A stretch of 64,000 nucleotides of DNA from Tricholomella constricta (lineage: Eukaryota; Basidiomycota; Agaricomycetes; Agaricales; Lyophyllaceae): positions 124,001 through 188,000 of the forward strand of contig JAACJP010000016.1 in assembly GCA_013368375.1 (NCBI GenBank). The letters run 5' to 3'. Every line of letters begins with the position of its first letter. The first letter of the stretch is position 1. Under the pieces are notes generated by a model that was not told the DNA's origin, searched no databases, and worked only from the letters and a program-made list of their open reading frames with translations. The translations under genes and the position numbers were made by a program. This document shows positions 31,928-41,603 of the stretch, piece by piece.

Positions 31928-34900
31928 TCAACTCATCGCAGTACACACATACCTACTGGTGGGGGCGAAGATGCACCACAGCCGAAGGTAGTAGCATTGT
32001 ATTTTCTCCAGTCCCTCCCAGTGGGGTGCAGCAGTGTCGAGGACCACCTCAGCAGCTGATGTGAGGTACGGGTCTACTCGTGCCACATACAGGGTCCGAG
32101 ACTCCCAAACGGGCATGTCACCCACGAATCGCTCCACCCCAAGGCACATATTTGCCATCCGACGTGCCTTATCTGCATTGACTTTGTAGTGCTCCACAAA
32201 CATGTCTTCTGAGGATGTTCGGAAGTGGACGCCGACATACTTGAAGTCTTTCACTTCCTTGAGTCGATGTGTTCCCAGGTAAAATGCAGAGGGCTGCTTT
32301 GGGCCAGGGCCTGCAATGCTGAATACGCACTTCTCCAGCTGTGTCTCACACCCATTGTCTGCAGCCCAGGTGGCCATGTCTGTCAGTTTCCCTTGGAAGG
32401 CCACTGGGCACTGAGTTGCTATCATGATATCATCGGCCTGCTCCAGCTGTGACACATATACATCGTGCAGCAGCATATCTCCGGGGAAGTGGCTGACCAC
32501 AAAGTCAGACAGGAAGATATTCCAGTTTCCTGGGGAGCCGGGGTCACCTGTGAGCAGCCCTAAATTGCACTGGAACCTGTCCGAGAGGTCACCGTCCAGG
32601 CGCACCATGTAAGTCATGCTCCCATAGAGTTTCCTGAGCCAGTTCACTACCGGTCCGGAGATCCCCCAGGTGTTCATTTTGATCCATAGCGTCTCGCGAT
32701 TGGTCCAGGGAAATGCATTTTTCAGGTCAATGTAAGCAATGTACAGCGGGGTACGCTCTGCTTTGGCTTTCTCTACCATTGTTCGCAGGATAAAAGGGTT
32801 GTTATTTGTGCGGTACCCTTCACGGAACCCATTCTGTGTTTTTGGGATGATCTCGTCTCTCTGCATAGGTGCGGACCCGGCGGTCAATCAGCAATGTGAG
32901 GAATTTCAGGAGACAGCATTCTAGCACAATTAGGCGGTAGTTTGCAGCCACCTTGCGATCCTTCTCAGGCTTTGGGATACCAATGACAAGGGACGCAAGC
33001 CATCTTGATGGGATTTCCATTTCACTGAGGCATGCATTAAAGAGCTCCGCTATCTGTAGGTTTGGGATGGCCATGATATCGCTGTATGTGTACCCATCGG
33101 CACCTGTCGCACTGTCAAGGGTGTGTGTTCTGACATGGTTCTTTCCCCACGCAATGTCGTCCTCCCCAAAATCCTGTGAGAATAGCCCATCTGGGGTGGT
33201 GTCCACACTGTGGGTTGGCAGCACTGCAGCAAGGGCTTTATTCAGGTCCAACTGCTCCCTGTTGAAGCTTGCAGGCATTTCTAGCGGTGCATTCATGCGT
33301 GCTCGGAGTTCATCTGTTAGAGTCTCCAGTGATACCTCTGGCTCCATGGGGCGGGCATCCGTCCATTTTCTAATTAGGCGCCAGAATTCCCCAGGGCCTT
33401 TGCAGTCCAGCAGTGCATCCCTCATAGATTGTTGCAGTTTGCACGTTTTTTCTCTCCCCCGGTGTGAGCGCCCATCCCGGCCATCTGGGTCATCAAGCAC
33501 CTCAATGGTTGGCACCACAGGGCGTTTGTTGGGGGTTTCGGGCAGGGCAGTCGAGACCTTCCTTGCAGCCAGGGCATTTTCACGTGGAGGTGCCTCTATT
33601 GCTGCCCATGGGGCATCGACCAGGTGCCTGTAGTCACCTGTGTCGGGCAGCCTTGCACCATCTTTTGCCATCTGGTCCGCAGCATCCCCCCATTCATTCC
33701 CAGAGTGACCTTTAATCCATACAAACCGGGTGGGAGCCAGCCGGGCAGCAAGTAATTTCACCATGTCTCGTAGCAGATCCCCGTTTGGTCGGTCCCATCC
33801 CATGCTATCGTGTAGGGGCGCCCAGTAGCATGCCTCTCTGATCACCAGTTCAGAGTCGGTTGTTATCCTTAGGCTCCTTCTTGGGTCAGCATCTAGCAGT
33901 GCAAGGATTACGGCAAATATTTCTCCACGATTGTTTGCCTGTGGGCCAGGGCCAGGGACACGCCTGGCACGGTTTCTGTGTGAGTGGAGGCCCCAGAAAA
34001 CTCCGCTCCCTGCTGTTGCATTGCGCTTGCCATTGTTGAGGCATGAGCCATCTGTGTACACCTGCACCTCCTGCGTCTGGTAGTAGGTCTGTCCATACAG
34101 CCGTTCCAAGCCCTGCTCCAGTGTCTCTTTTGATTTCATAGTCGCCTCCCAAAGCAAATCAATCTGTGACTCTGCAGCTGGCCACTCCATCTGGATTTTC
34201 TCCTGGCGGACCACTCGAGTGGGCTCCATCACGGCCATTGTCCTGCTCACTGTTAGGATTAGTGGTGTGTGGTCTGCCCAGGCATTGTCTGGGTTTTTGG
34301 GTGGCTCCAGGACTTTTAGGTGGAGGACAAGTGCCAGAGCACTTAGGGAGACTATTGCGTAGTCTACAACTGCCTGGCCATTGGGTTGGAATGACGTGAA
34401 GCGGCCTGGTGTGTGGTCTTCCGTGGTGGTGCCATTTAAAATGCACAAGGCGAAGTCCTGCGCCCATGACAGGACTTGCCGTCCTCTTGTGTTAAGTATG
34501 CCATCACACGAGTTGCGTCGCGGGTGTAGGGGGGAGCCTGACAGGGAGGCAGTCCGTGCATTCAGGTCGCCCATGACGATCACTGGTTTTGAGGATACAG
34601 TGCACATGGCCAGCACCTCCCTCAAATGTGTTTCTGGGTTCACGTCTGTCCATCCCTCCCATCTGCTTGTTGTCGGCAAGATATACGCCCCCACAATGTA
34701 GCAGTTGCCCAGGTCTAGGACTATTATGTCTCCAGAGGACAGGTGCATGGCAGCCTCCGCTTTGATACCCTTTCGTACTAGGGCCATCACTCCTCCCCCC
34801 CGTCTCTGCCAGTTTGCTCTCCGGGGGCGTGATACAGCAATCATATAGTATCCTGGGGGCACTGCGGTGCTGCTCTCCTCCTCTGGCCACAGGTGTGTCT

Positions 34901-35060
34901 CCTGAAGGAGCACCACATCATATCTCCCAATCTCTTTGTTGAATTCAGGGCTGAGGATCTTTGCTGCGTAGTTACCAAATATATTCCAGCTCATAATCGT
35001 AAACGAATTAGCAGGGTTGTCTACATTGGTTGCAGTCATATTGCCGTCCTCAGCCCTCAT
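31928..35060 (-). pseudogene. LINE ORF2: endonuclease - RNase H - reverse transcriptase, frameshifted
   Basis: The endonuclease comes first: TIMSWNIFGNYAAKI, VLLQETHL (catalytic Glu), VIVMGDLNARTAS, VDYAIVS and AWADHTPLIL (Asp-His). Next, about residues 335-480, a complete RNase H: VYTDGSCLNNG, NNRGEIFAVI, TTDSELVI and the last acidic site in HSGNEWGDAADQMA. The RT begins near residue 690 (SLVIGIPKPEKDRKVAANYR). The first frame stops at 32820. The RT continues one frame over from 32887 with QNGFREGYRTNNN, YIAYIDLKNAFPW (motif A), LLTGDPGSP (motif B) and LEQADDIMIA (motif C, ADD). Catalytic residues of all three activities are present, so decay is recent. The thumb and any C-terminal zinc knuckle are absent. 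Confidence 0.88.
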
Positions 35061-37330
35061 CGAAAATCCGATCCGCCAACCACCAGTGACATCATCTCCT
35101 CATCCGCCCTGGAAGGCCCTGAACTCAAGGCCCCACCTCCCAGCATCCCACCCTGGTTGCCCCGCTCAATGAGCTTAGTTGTATTCGTGATAGAGTTGTT
35201 GCTGGCCCTCCATGCCGATGTGAACAGGCTAGCAATGTTCTCTGAGCGAAATCCAACGATCAGTGCCATCACTCGTTCCCCCCCCGAAGAGGCAGGGTTC
35301 CCGACCCGGAGCTCAGCATGGAACTCCGCGGGCCGGGTGACATTAGCCCCATGCTTGGCGTACAGCCAGAATAGGGCCTGGGGGGTACTCGCGTGCGGAG
35401 ACTCCTTGACAGGTGTTAGCTCGATAGTGAATGGAAAAGCGACACGACGACCATCATTTATGCGTTTCGTGGCAGGGGCCCCCATTGGTTGGGCTTGCGC
35501 GGGCCGCTTTGTGGCTCCCTGGTAATCTGCGGGATGTGGTGCACCCACGGTAGAGGGCATTAGTGCTGGAGTGTCACTGCGAGGGCGCGAGCTGAGGCTA
35601 AGTTGGGCTTGCGGGCCACCGAACATGCTCACCACACCCGAAGTGGCCGGTGTTACAGCGCCGGGAGAGGCCAGGCCACTGAGCCCACCCGTTGGGCTGC
35701 CAAACAGGGCAGGCGGGGCGACGGAGGTCGGGGCACCTCGTGTGGCAAGAGCCGAGTTTGCGAAGTCCTTCCCGAGCTTTGCAAGGTTCGCTCTCACATC
35801 CAGCAAGTCCTTCTCCAGTCCCGTATTCTTCCGCTCCACTTCTGCACACCTCTTCTCTGCATGTTCTGCCCGTTCCTCTGCCCTAGCCACCCTTCCCCCA
35901 ATTGGGTTCACGTGTTGTTGTACTTGCAAGAGTGCATCCTGCAGGGTGGCGTTGACGCCGCCGATGTTCTCAAACTCCTGTCGGCACGCCCTCACCAGGT
36001 CCTGGCTGTACTCCTGGGCCGCGCTGAGTTCTGCTCGGATGGCGGCCAGGTCGGCCTGTACCTCACCCCGCAGGACACCAAGGTGGTTGAGGGCGAGCGT
36101 ATCGTGTGGCCCGCTGTCCGCCGCGTGGTCATAGTTGGTGGGGCCAAGGTCGCGCAGCTCCTGCACCTCCCCCTCCACGTTGTCCATTGCGGAGCCCAAG
36201 TTGGATGTGCGCTCCTCGAGGGTAGATAGGGCCGCCGATTGTCGGCTCTGTTCTGCCTGGGCAGTGGAGACCTCCAGTGTCAGGCGGCGGGTGTCATTTG
36301 TTTGGGTGGTCTTGACCTCGGCAACACTCGCACGAAGGTTGGCGATGTGGTTTGCGAGGGCAGCGATATTCGCGTTCATCCTTGTCAGCCCGTTCGGGGC
36401 AGTCTCCTTCGCGGAGGGGGGTAGGGTAAGCTGAAGGGCTGCCGCTAGCTTTGCCATGACCGCCGTCTGGCTGCTGGGCAGGGCTTCCTTGCTTTTCCTT
36501 ACGGGGGACTCTGGCGGCGCAGCCGCGCTGGTGGGGGAGGTGTCAGAGCCAATGGCCGGCATGGTGGCGGACCTGGTTAGGCGGGGTGCGCCCGGCACTG
36601 TTGTCGGGCTGCCCATTGCCGCAGTAGCAGAGTGGGCAGCTTGGCCCTGAGCCTGCAGATGCTGAGTAGTGTCCCGCCGAGCGTCGCCCCGCTGTACCTC
36701 CCACGTCGCTTCCGTTGACTGCTGTTCCGCCGAGGATTTCTCCCCGTGCTCTAGCACGGCCTTCGCAGTTGTGTCCGCCAGGTTTGTCGCGACCTGCCTG
36801 GCCGTCCCGAAGTGGAAATCCATGGGAGGGACTTTGGGGGCGGCGGGTAAGGCAGCAGCCTGCTGCTCGCCTCCAGTCTTGTGTTTCCCGAAGGCGAGGT
36901 GTCGTATGACCTCGTTGGTGGGTGCCTTTGCACCAAAAGCAGCCGGCAGAGGGAACTGTGGGGTGTGGAGTCGGTCAGCGCTGGTTGCGTGCCTTTGCGG
37001 TAGCCTTACCGTTCCTGCATCGTTTCCTGCCCGCGTCGCCGTTACGCCCATAGTTCCTGCCTCGGTCGCTGCCTGCGTCGTCGTGACGTTCTCTGCTGCA
37101 GTGTTGGCTGGGGTCATCGCATTAGACATGGTGAGGCGTGCGTGGGTTGCTGTGTGTGATGTGCGAAGTAAGTGTTCTCTGGCAGGACGGTACGTGGCGA
37201 AAACTTCATCACCCACCCTCCTGTTGCTCACTCCGCCATCCGATTCCCGCCGCTCGTCCTCGATCGTTCTGTGCGTTGGAGAAGTGGGCCTTCCAACGGG
37301 CGAAAAGACCGTCCGACCAGGACCCGTCAC
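35057..37330 (-). CDS. LINE ORF1 protein with coiled coil and RRM-like C-terminus
   Basis: Up to 757 residues, rich in Ala/Thr/Pro. A better start may be the internal ATG at 37129 (MSNAMTPANTAAENV), since the sequence before it looks like 5' leader. Residues about 300-500 form a long heptad-like coiled coil (TLEERTSNLGSAMDNVEGEV, ARAEERAEHAEKRCAEVERK). The last 120 residues (RRVAFPFTIELTPVKESPHA, VGNPASSGGERVMALIVGFR) have the alternating pattern of an RRM-like RNA-binding fold. ORF1 proteins bind the element RNA for reverse transcription. The stop codon overlaps the ORF2 start in ATGA (35057-35060). No Cys-rich CCHC knuckle was seen. Confidence 0.8.
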   Translation of the reverse strand: MTGPGRTVFSPVGRPTSPTHRTIEDERRESDGGVSNRRVGDEVFATYRPAREHLLRTSHTATHARLTMSNAMTPANTAAENVTTTQAATEAGTMGVTATRAGNDAGTVRLPQRHATSADRLHTPQFPLPAAFGAKAPTNEVIRHLAFGKHKTGGEQQAAALPAAPKVPPMDFHFGTARQVATNLADTTAKAVLEHGEKSSAEQQSTEATWEVQRGDARRDTTQHLQAQGQAAHSATAAMGSPTTVPGAPRLTRSATMPAIGSDTSPTSAAAPPESPVRKSKEALPSSQTAVMAKLAAALQLTLPPSAKETAPNGLTRMNANIAALANHIANLRASVAEVKTTQTNDTRRLTLEVSTAQAEQSRQSAALSTLEERTSNLGSAMDNVEGEVQELRDLGPTNYDHAADSGPHDTLALNHLGVLRGEVQADLAAIRAELSAAQEYSQDLVRACRQEFENIGGVNATLQDALLQVQQHVNPIGGRVARAEERAEHAEKRCAEVERKNTGLEKDLLDVRANLAKLGKDFANSALATRGAPTSVAPPALFGSPTGGLSGLASPGAVTPATSGVVSMFGGPQAQLSLSSRPRSDTPALMPSTVGAPHPADYQGATKRPAQAQPMGAPATKRINDGRRVAFPFTIELTPVKESPHASTPQALFWLYAKHGANVTRPAEFHAELRVGNPASSGGERVMALIVGFRSENIASLFTSAWRASNNSITNTTKLIERGNQGGMLGGGALSSGPSRADEEMMSLVVGGSDFR

Positions 37331-39522
37331 GCGTGATGAGACGGGTCACAAGTCCAGGGCCTTCACGTCCCAACGCGGAACCGAACGTCCGGTTGCTGCC
37401 CGCGCACGCGACGACTAACGCACGCACCAGCGACAATGGCGGCGACCTGCGCCATCTCGATCTGCTCCAGGTGCCGGCGGGACAGCCTTCCCTCTGAGAG
37501 AGGTCCTCAAAGAACCGTGAACCACTGCACGGCGCGCGCCCGGGCTGCCGCCGTCGTCAAAGACTCTGCAAAAACATGAGGCTTGCGACGTGGCAAGCCT
37601 CAAGCCTCTGCTAAGCTCGTTCCATGTTCCATCCCCGCGCCGCGCAAACGGTACGTTATTGTGAAATGATAGAAATGTGTGACGTACCCGCTGACAACAA
37701 GGGTCACCAGGATCAGATAGCGAAGAACATTTCGGGGCATCGAAAGGGGTGGTATGGTGCTGTGGGTGGGCTTTGGACGACAGAGGCGCGGGGAACGAGT
37801 TACAAAGTGAGAAATTAGCAGGTTCTTAAATGCCCACTGACAATACAAAGTCTATCTCAAGGTCCCTCCCAGTCAGAGATCCGATGCAGGGGAATTGGCC
37901 TCGTGCTTTTCACGCTCTGCCAAGGCCGATCTAGGATAGCGGTCAACTATAGCGGTACCAGCGAAATGAGTACGTTAGTACGTGTTTATCACTGGCAGGG
38001 TCTCGCTTGCTGATATTAGTTTGACACGTAGGTCAGTCACGGCGGCTTCATGGATTTTTGTAGACCGTCTTGTGTGGAAGGCAAACGTCTTTTCCCAGTC
38101 TGGAAGGCGTTTACGGACCCCCTCAATTCACCTTTCCTCTCTGCCAGAGCATGCTATGCGACTACCTCGAGCCACAAAAATTACGGTCTTCTAGTATCAA
38201 AGACGGTTTGAATTGATCTCTCACCTGGTATGTATGTCCCCTGGACCGTGCTTACAGTCATTAACATCCACTCGGCCCCTCCCAGATTCTTCGCACTTGT
38301 CCACCCGCAATCGTATACGTGTTCACTGCCATAACCATCCACTCCCGACTGCCCGACTGCCCATGGACATCAACCTAGCGATCCCCCAAGGTCATCGACG
38401 GCTGCTACTGCTCACCCTCGCTCATTGCTGCACCACCGATTAGGGAGCAATAGCGACCGTGTCATGGTGGTGGCCAATTCCAGTTGCACGGCGCTTCTCG
38501 GGATGACGACACTCGCGTTGACCACTTCGCGGATGCGCGCAACATCATCGAGGTGACGGGGTATGCCATATGTGTGTGTGCAGTGCAGGGAGCGAGCGGT
38601 ATATGCTCGTCCTTTTGTTCTAACACTCAGATGTTAATAATTTTTCAGGTAGGTCCGTCCAGCTGCTCACTGCGCCAACACATGTTCGCCCGGAGGGCCT
38701 TGATACATCGTTTGAAATGTCGTTCCTGAGGCCCAGTGGATCAGGTGCCTCTTCTGAAGACCGCCTGAGCGCCATTCCAGAAACACCGACGGGTATTTCG
38801 ACGATGTCTCCGCGCTCGCCGCTTCCTCAGTTGACCCCCGTGCCTATGCCGCCGTCATCGATCTCATCCTCCACGGATGTTCGCGCAGACCACCCAGTCA
38901 AGCCTAGAGACTCAAACGTCGGCAACGGAGCGTGATTTGTCTCGCGACCTCGACCGCATAGCGGATGATCTTCGTCGATATGACGATGCCAGAGGAGATG
39001 TCGATTGCATTCATCACTGCCGCTACTTGGTATGCCATCCTTCTAAAGCTCTGTAGTGCTTCCTTACACTCACTGCTTTCAATACCTCATAGCTACTGCT
39101 CTCCGGGTGCGCTGATTGCTGCCCTTCAAGTTCGAGGCTCAAAACTCGACCTTGGCTCAGCGCTACTTGTCACGTAGTGTCGTAGTGCTTCGGCAGGGCC
39201 AACACCAACCCAGAGTCCTTCCTCCTCACCTCGGCTTGGATTAGGCATCCGTGCTCATGTGAGTTATCTTATTTCTCGCTGCTGCCACTACTAAAATAGC
39301 CTCACAACCCTCACAGCAAATCACCACCCTCGAAGCGGATGACACCTGAGGCTCTTGTGAAGGTTCGAGAGCTCTGTAGTGCTTGCGCAGAATGGCCCAC
39401 ATCTCTGCGGCTTGTTTTCGAGGAGTGGGCGCTGCTGGGCATATGTGCACGTGATTCTATTTTGGCTTCGGATGTCTCGCTGAGCAATTCAGCGAGACAC
39501 TACCCTTTTGACCTCGACCATC
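37331..39522. other. Sequence between the LINE and the recombinase block; possible coiled-coil gene remnant
   Basis: Mostly without recognisable genes. At about 38717-38935 (+) an open frame reads MSFLRPSGSGASSEDRLSAI, then Pro/Ser-rich. In a neighbouring frame (about 38900-39025) a charged helical stretch reads ATERDLSRDLDRIADDLRRY. The combination resembles Ser/Pro-rich coiled-coil proteins common in Agaricomycetes and may be a decayed or intron-rich copy, but I cannot join it with confidence. A left end of the recombinase element might lie here; no repeat was found by eye. Confidence 0.3.
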
Positions 39523-41505
39523 ATGGGCATTGAAGAACTTTGGGGAGTAAGTCTTTCAGCTATGGATATTGTCTGTATTGCTAACTTATTTCGCTAGCTT
39601 TTTGAAACCACAAGTGTTTGCACCTCCCTGCATCATGTTGCCGTCGGCGAAGGGTTCGAGGAGAACTTGAGCAGCACGAGGGGCTTCCGGGTTGGAGTCG
39701 ATGTCAGGTAAGCAATTATGTTGCTGTTTATGTGCTTTCATAGTTCATGTGTACACAGTTCTTGGATTTCGAAGGTCTCTGACTGCCGCCGTGGGCGTGC
39801 TAGTGACCCTAAGCTTGCTGCTTTCTTTTCACGCTGCGCGAAATTGTTTTCTTTGCCATTTCACCCAGTATTTGTCTTCACCGGAAGCCAGGTGCACCTC
39901 GAGCGAGAAGACGAACATCACGGCATGTATGGTGGGCTTGAAAAGGAATTGAAGGCCATGCTCGATTGCTTTGGATTCATGTGGATCGACGTGAGTCTCT
40001 TAAATCCTCCCTTTTCGTAGGGCCACTCATTCACATCTGATCACCTACTTGGACAGGCACCCGGGGAAGCGAACACTGAATTGGCGCAGATGGCGGGGGT
40101 AGCTATCATAGATGGCATCATGACCGAACACCCCGATGCTTTTGTGTTTGGTGCAAACCACATCATTCGAGAGTCAGTCTTCTAGATTCTGCCATCCCTG
40201 TCATTCTAATGTATCTATTTAGGGACCCTAGCGACGATTCAATGATCAAACTATTGTCGTACGCCCCGGATTCCGCAGCTCAGCTTGGCCTCTCTCGCGA
40301 AAGGCTGATTTTGATATCTCTTTTAGTCCAAGGCAATTCTGTAGGTTTAAATTTGTCCTTACGTGTGTTGTAGCTGTGCTCACAAGTGACTAGTCAGGAG
40401 GGAAGGGTTGCGGCATTGCGACGGCTCATGCTCTGGCAGTTGCGGGCTTTGGAGAGCGGCTCGCAGAAGGAATTTACAATTCAGAGGATGACCATGCGGC
40501 CGAAAGCTTTCTCGCAACCTGGAGAAGGGACCTCGCTGATGAACTGCGAAGCAATGCATCACAGTATCTTCCTCGAAAGCGACCAGAATTTGCTGCGAAA
40601 ATCCTCGATGGTGATGTTCTTGACATTGACATGCTTCTTCGTTACCTCTACCCTATTCCATCAGAAGGCTTTCGCGGTGTCGTTCTGAGGAAGGCGCCTG
40701 ATGTGGGTGGCCTTGCTGCATTTGCAAAGGCGCACTTCTCGTGGGGTGATTCTGCTGGTGCCATCATCCGAAAGTTTGAAGCCTGTATTTTTCCTGGCCT
40801 GGCTGTGGCGGCCCTTATCGCTGCTGCTTCAGCATTGGATGAGAATCATTGCAACCGCCCCGTTTATGTCCCTCTGATTCAACAAGTCGTGCTTTCTCGG
40901 AGGAGTCATTCAACTTGCTTCGTCCCTGAAGTTCGCGTGACTCTGATGATCGATGCGGACACCCTCATGTCCATCTATGTGGCAGGTAAATGTCTGGATG
41001 AAGCTATAGAGGATGCCGTGCCGACGAAGCTGCGAGTGTGGCTTCCGCTTGCCATGTTAAAGCTTGTTTTGCCCAACATGGTATGCACCGTCACGACACA
41101 AGCAGGTAGGCAGGTATTCCAAACATTTTTGCCACTACTAACCAATAACTTTATTAGGCTCTGAATACGGGGGACCCGTGCTTGTTCCGGAATTGCTTAC
41201 ACCTGAGCCAATTGAAATTAGATCCTCGACGGAGCTGCGAGGTAAGTAGTCATGTTTGTGGCCTGTTTATCACTACCCTGCACTAACAGCACATTGACAG
41301 ATGTCATTGAAATCAGCTCGTCGCCTGAACCCAGCTTGTCAACTGACACCAACGGTAATTATGAATTAATCATCTGCTTCACCTATATATTAATTTGCCG
41401 CATTCAGTTTTCGTGCAAGAGAAAAGGTATACACGTAAAATTACTGCCGGCGCTGAGGGCCGAGAGGTAATCGAGCTTGACTCTTGTTCAGACGGCAGCC
41501 TTTAA
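39523..41505 (+). CDS. XPG/FEN1-like (PIN-fold) protein with degenerate active site
   Basis: The start MGIEELWG and GFRVGVDVSSWI match the N-terminal region of Rad2/XPG/FEN1 nucleases, with the first Asp kept. The internal region WIDAPGEANTELAQMAGVAI, then TEHPDAFVFGANHIIR, matches XPG-I. GKGCGIATAHALAVAG matches the helix-two-turn-helix that follows. Introns: after WG, VGVDV, FMWID, NHIIRE, QGNS and later. Against FEN1, the VFDG Asp is Thr (VFVFTGSQ), the second Glu of EAE is Asn (GEANTE), the first Asp of TEDMD is His (TEHPD), and the Asp in the loop before the H2TH is missing (VQGNS). The first Glu and one Asp remain. It may bind DNA flaps or junctions without cutting. The C-terminal half (residues after about 330) has no family I know and ends IELDSCSDGSL at 41505. 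About seven introns. Confidence 0.75.
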
Positions 41506-41603
41506 TGGCTGGTGTCTACGATCATTTGCTTTACAATATATATAGATACACTTACAATAGAAATATCGTCTTCTTCCCTTTCCGTTAACTCGTCGCAACC
41601 ACA

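Larger units (their letters stand above)
31928..37330 (-). mobile_element. Non-LTR (LINE) retrotransposon, 3'-truncated copy
   Basis: Two-ORF element on the minus strand: ORF1 (35057-37330) encodes a coiled-coil nucleic-acid-binding-like protein; ORF2 (from 35060) encodes an apurinic-type endonuclease, RNase H and reverse transcriptase. The RT frame is shifted by one base near 32820-32887. The coding sequence stops at 31928 with no poly-A or simple-repeat tail visible, so the 3' end appears lost. The 5' boundary is uncertain and may extend to about 37600. No target-site duplication was identified by eye. Confidence 0.85.

Noticed and set aside
35571..36434. Plus-strand open frames opposite LINE ORF1
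   Set aside because: Antisense shadows of the coiled-coil coding region, with Ser/Cys/Ala-rich composition and no family resemblance.
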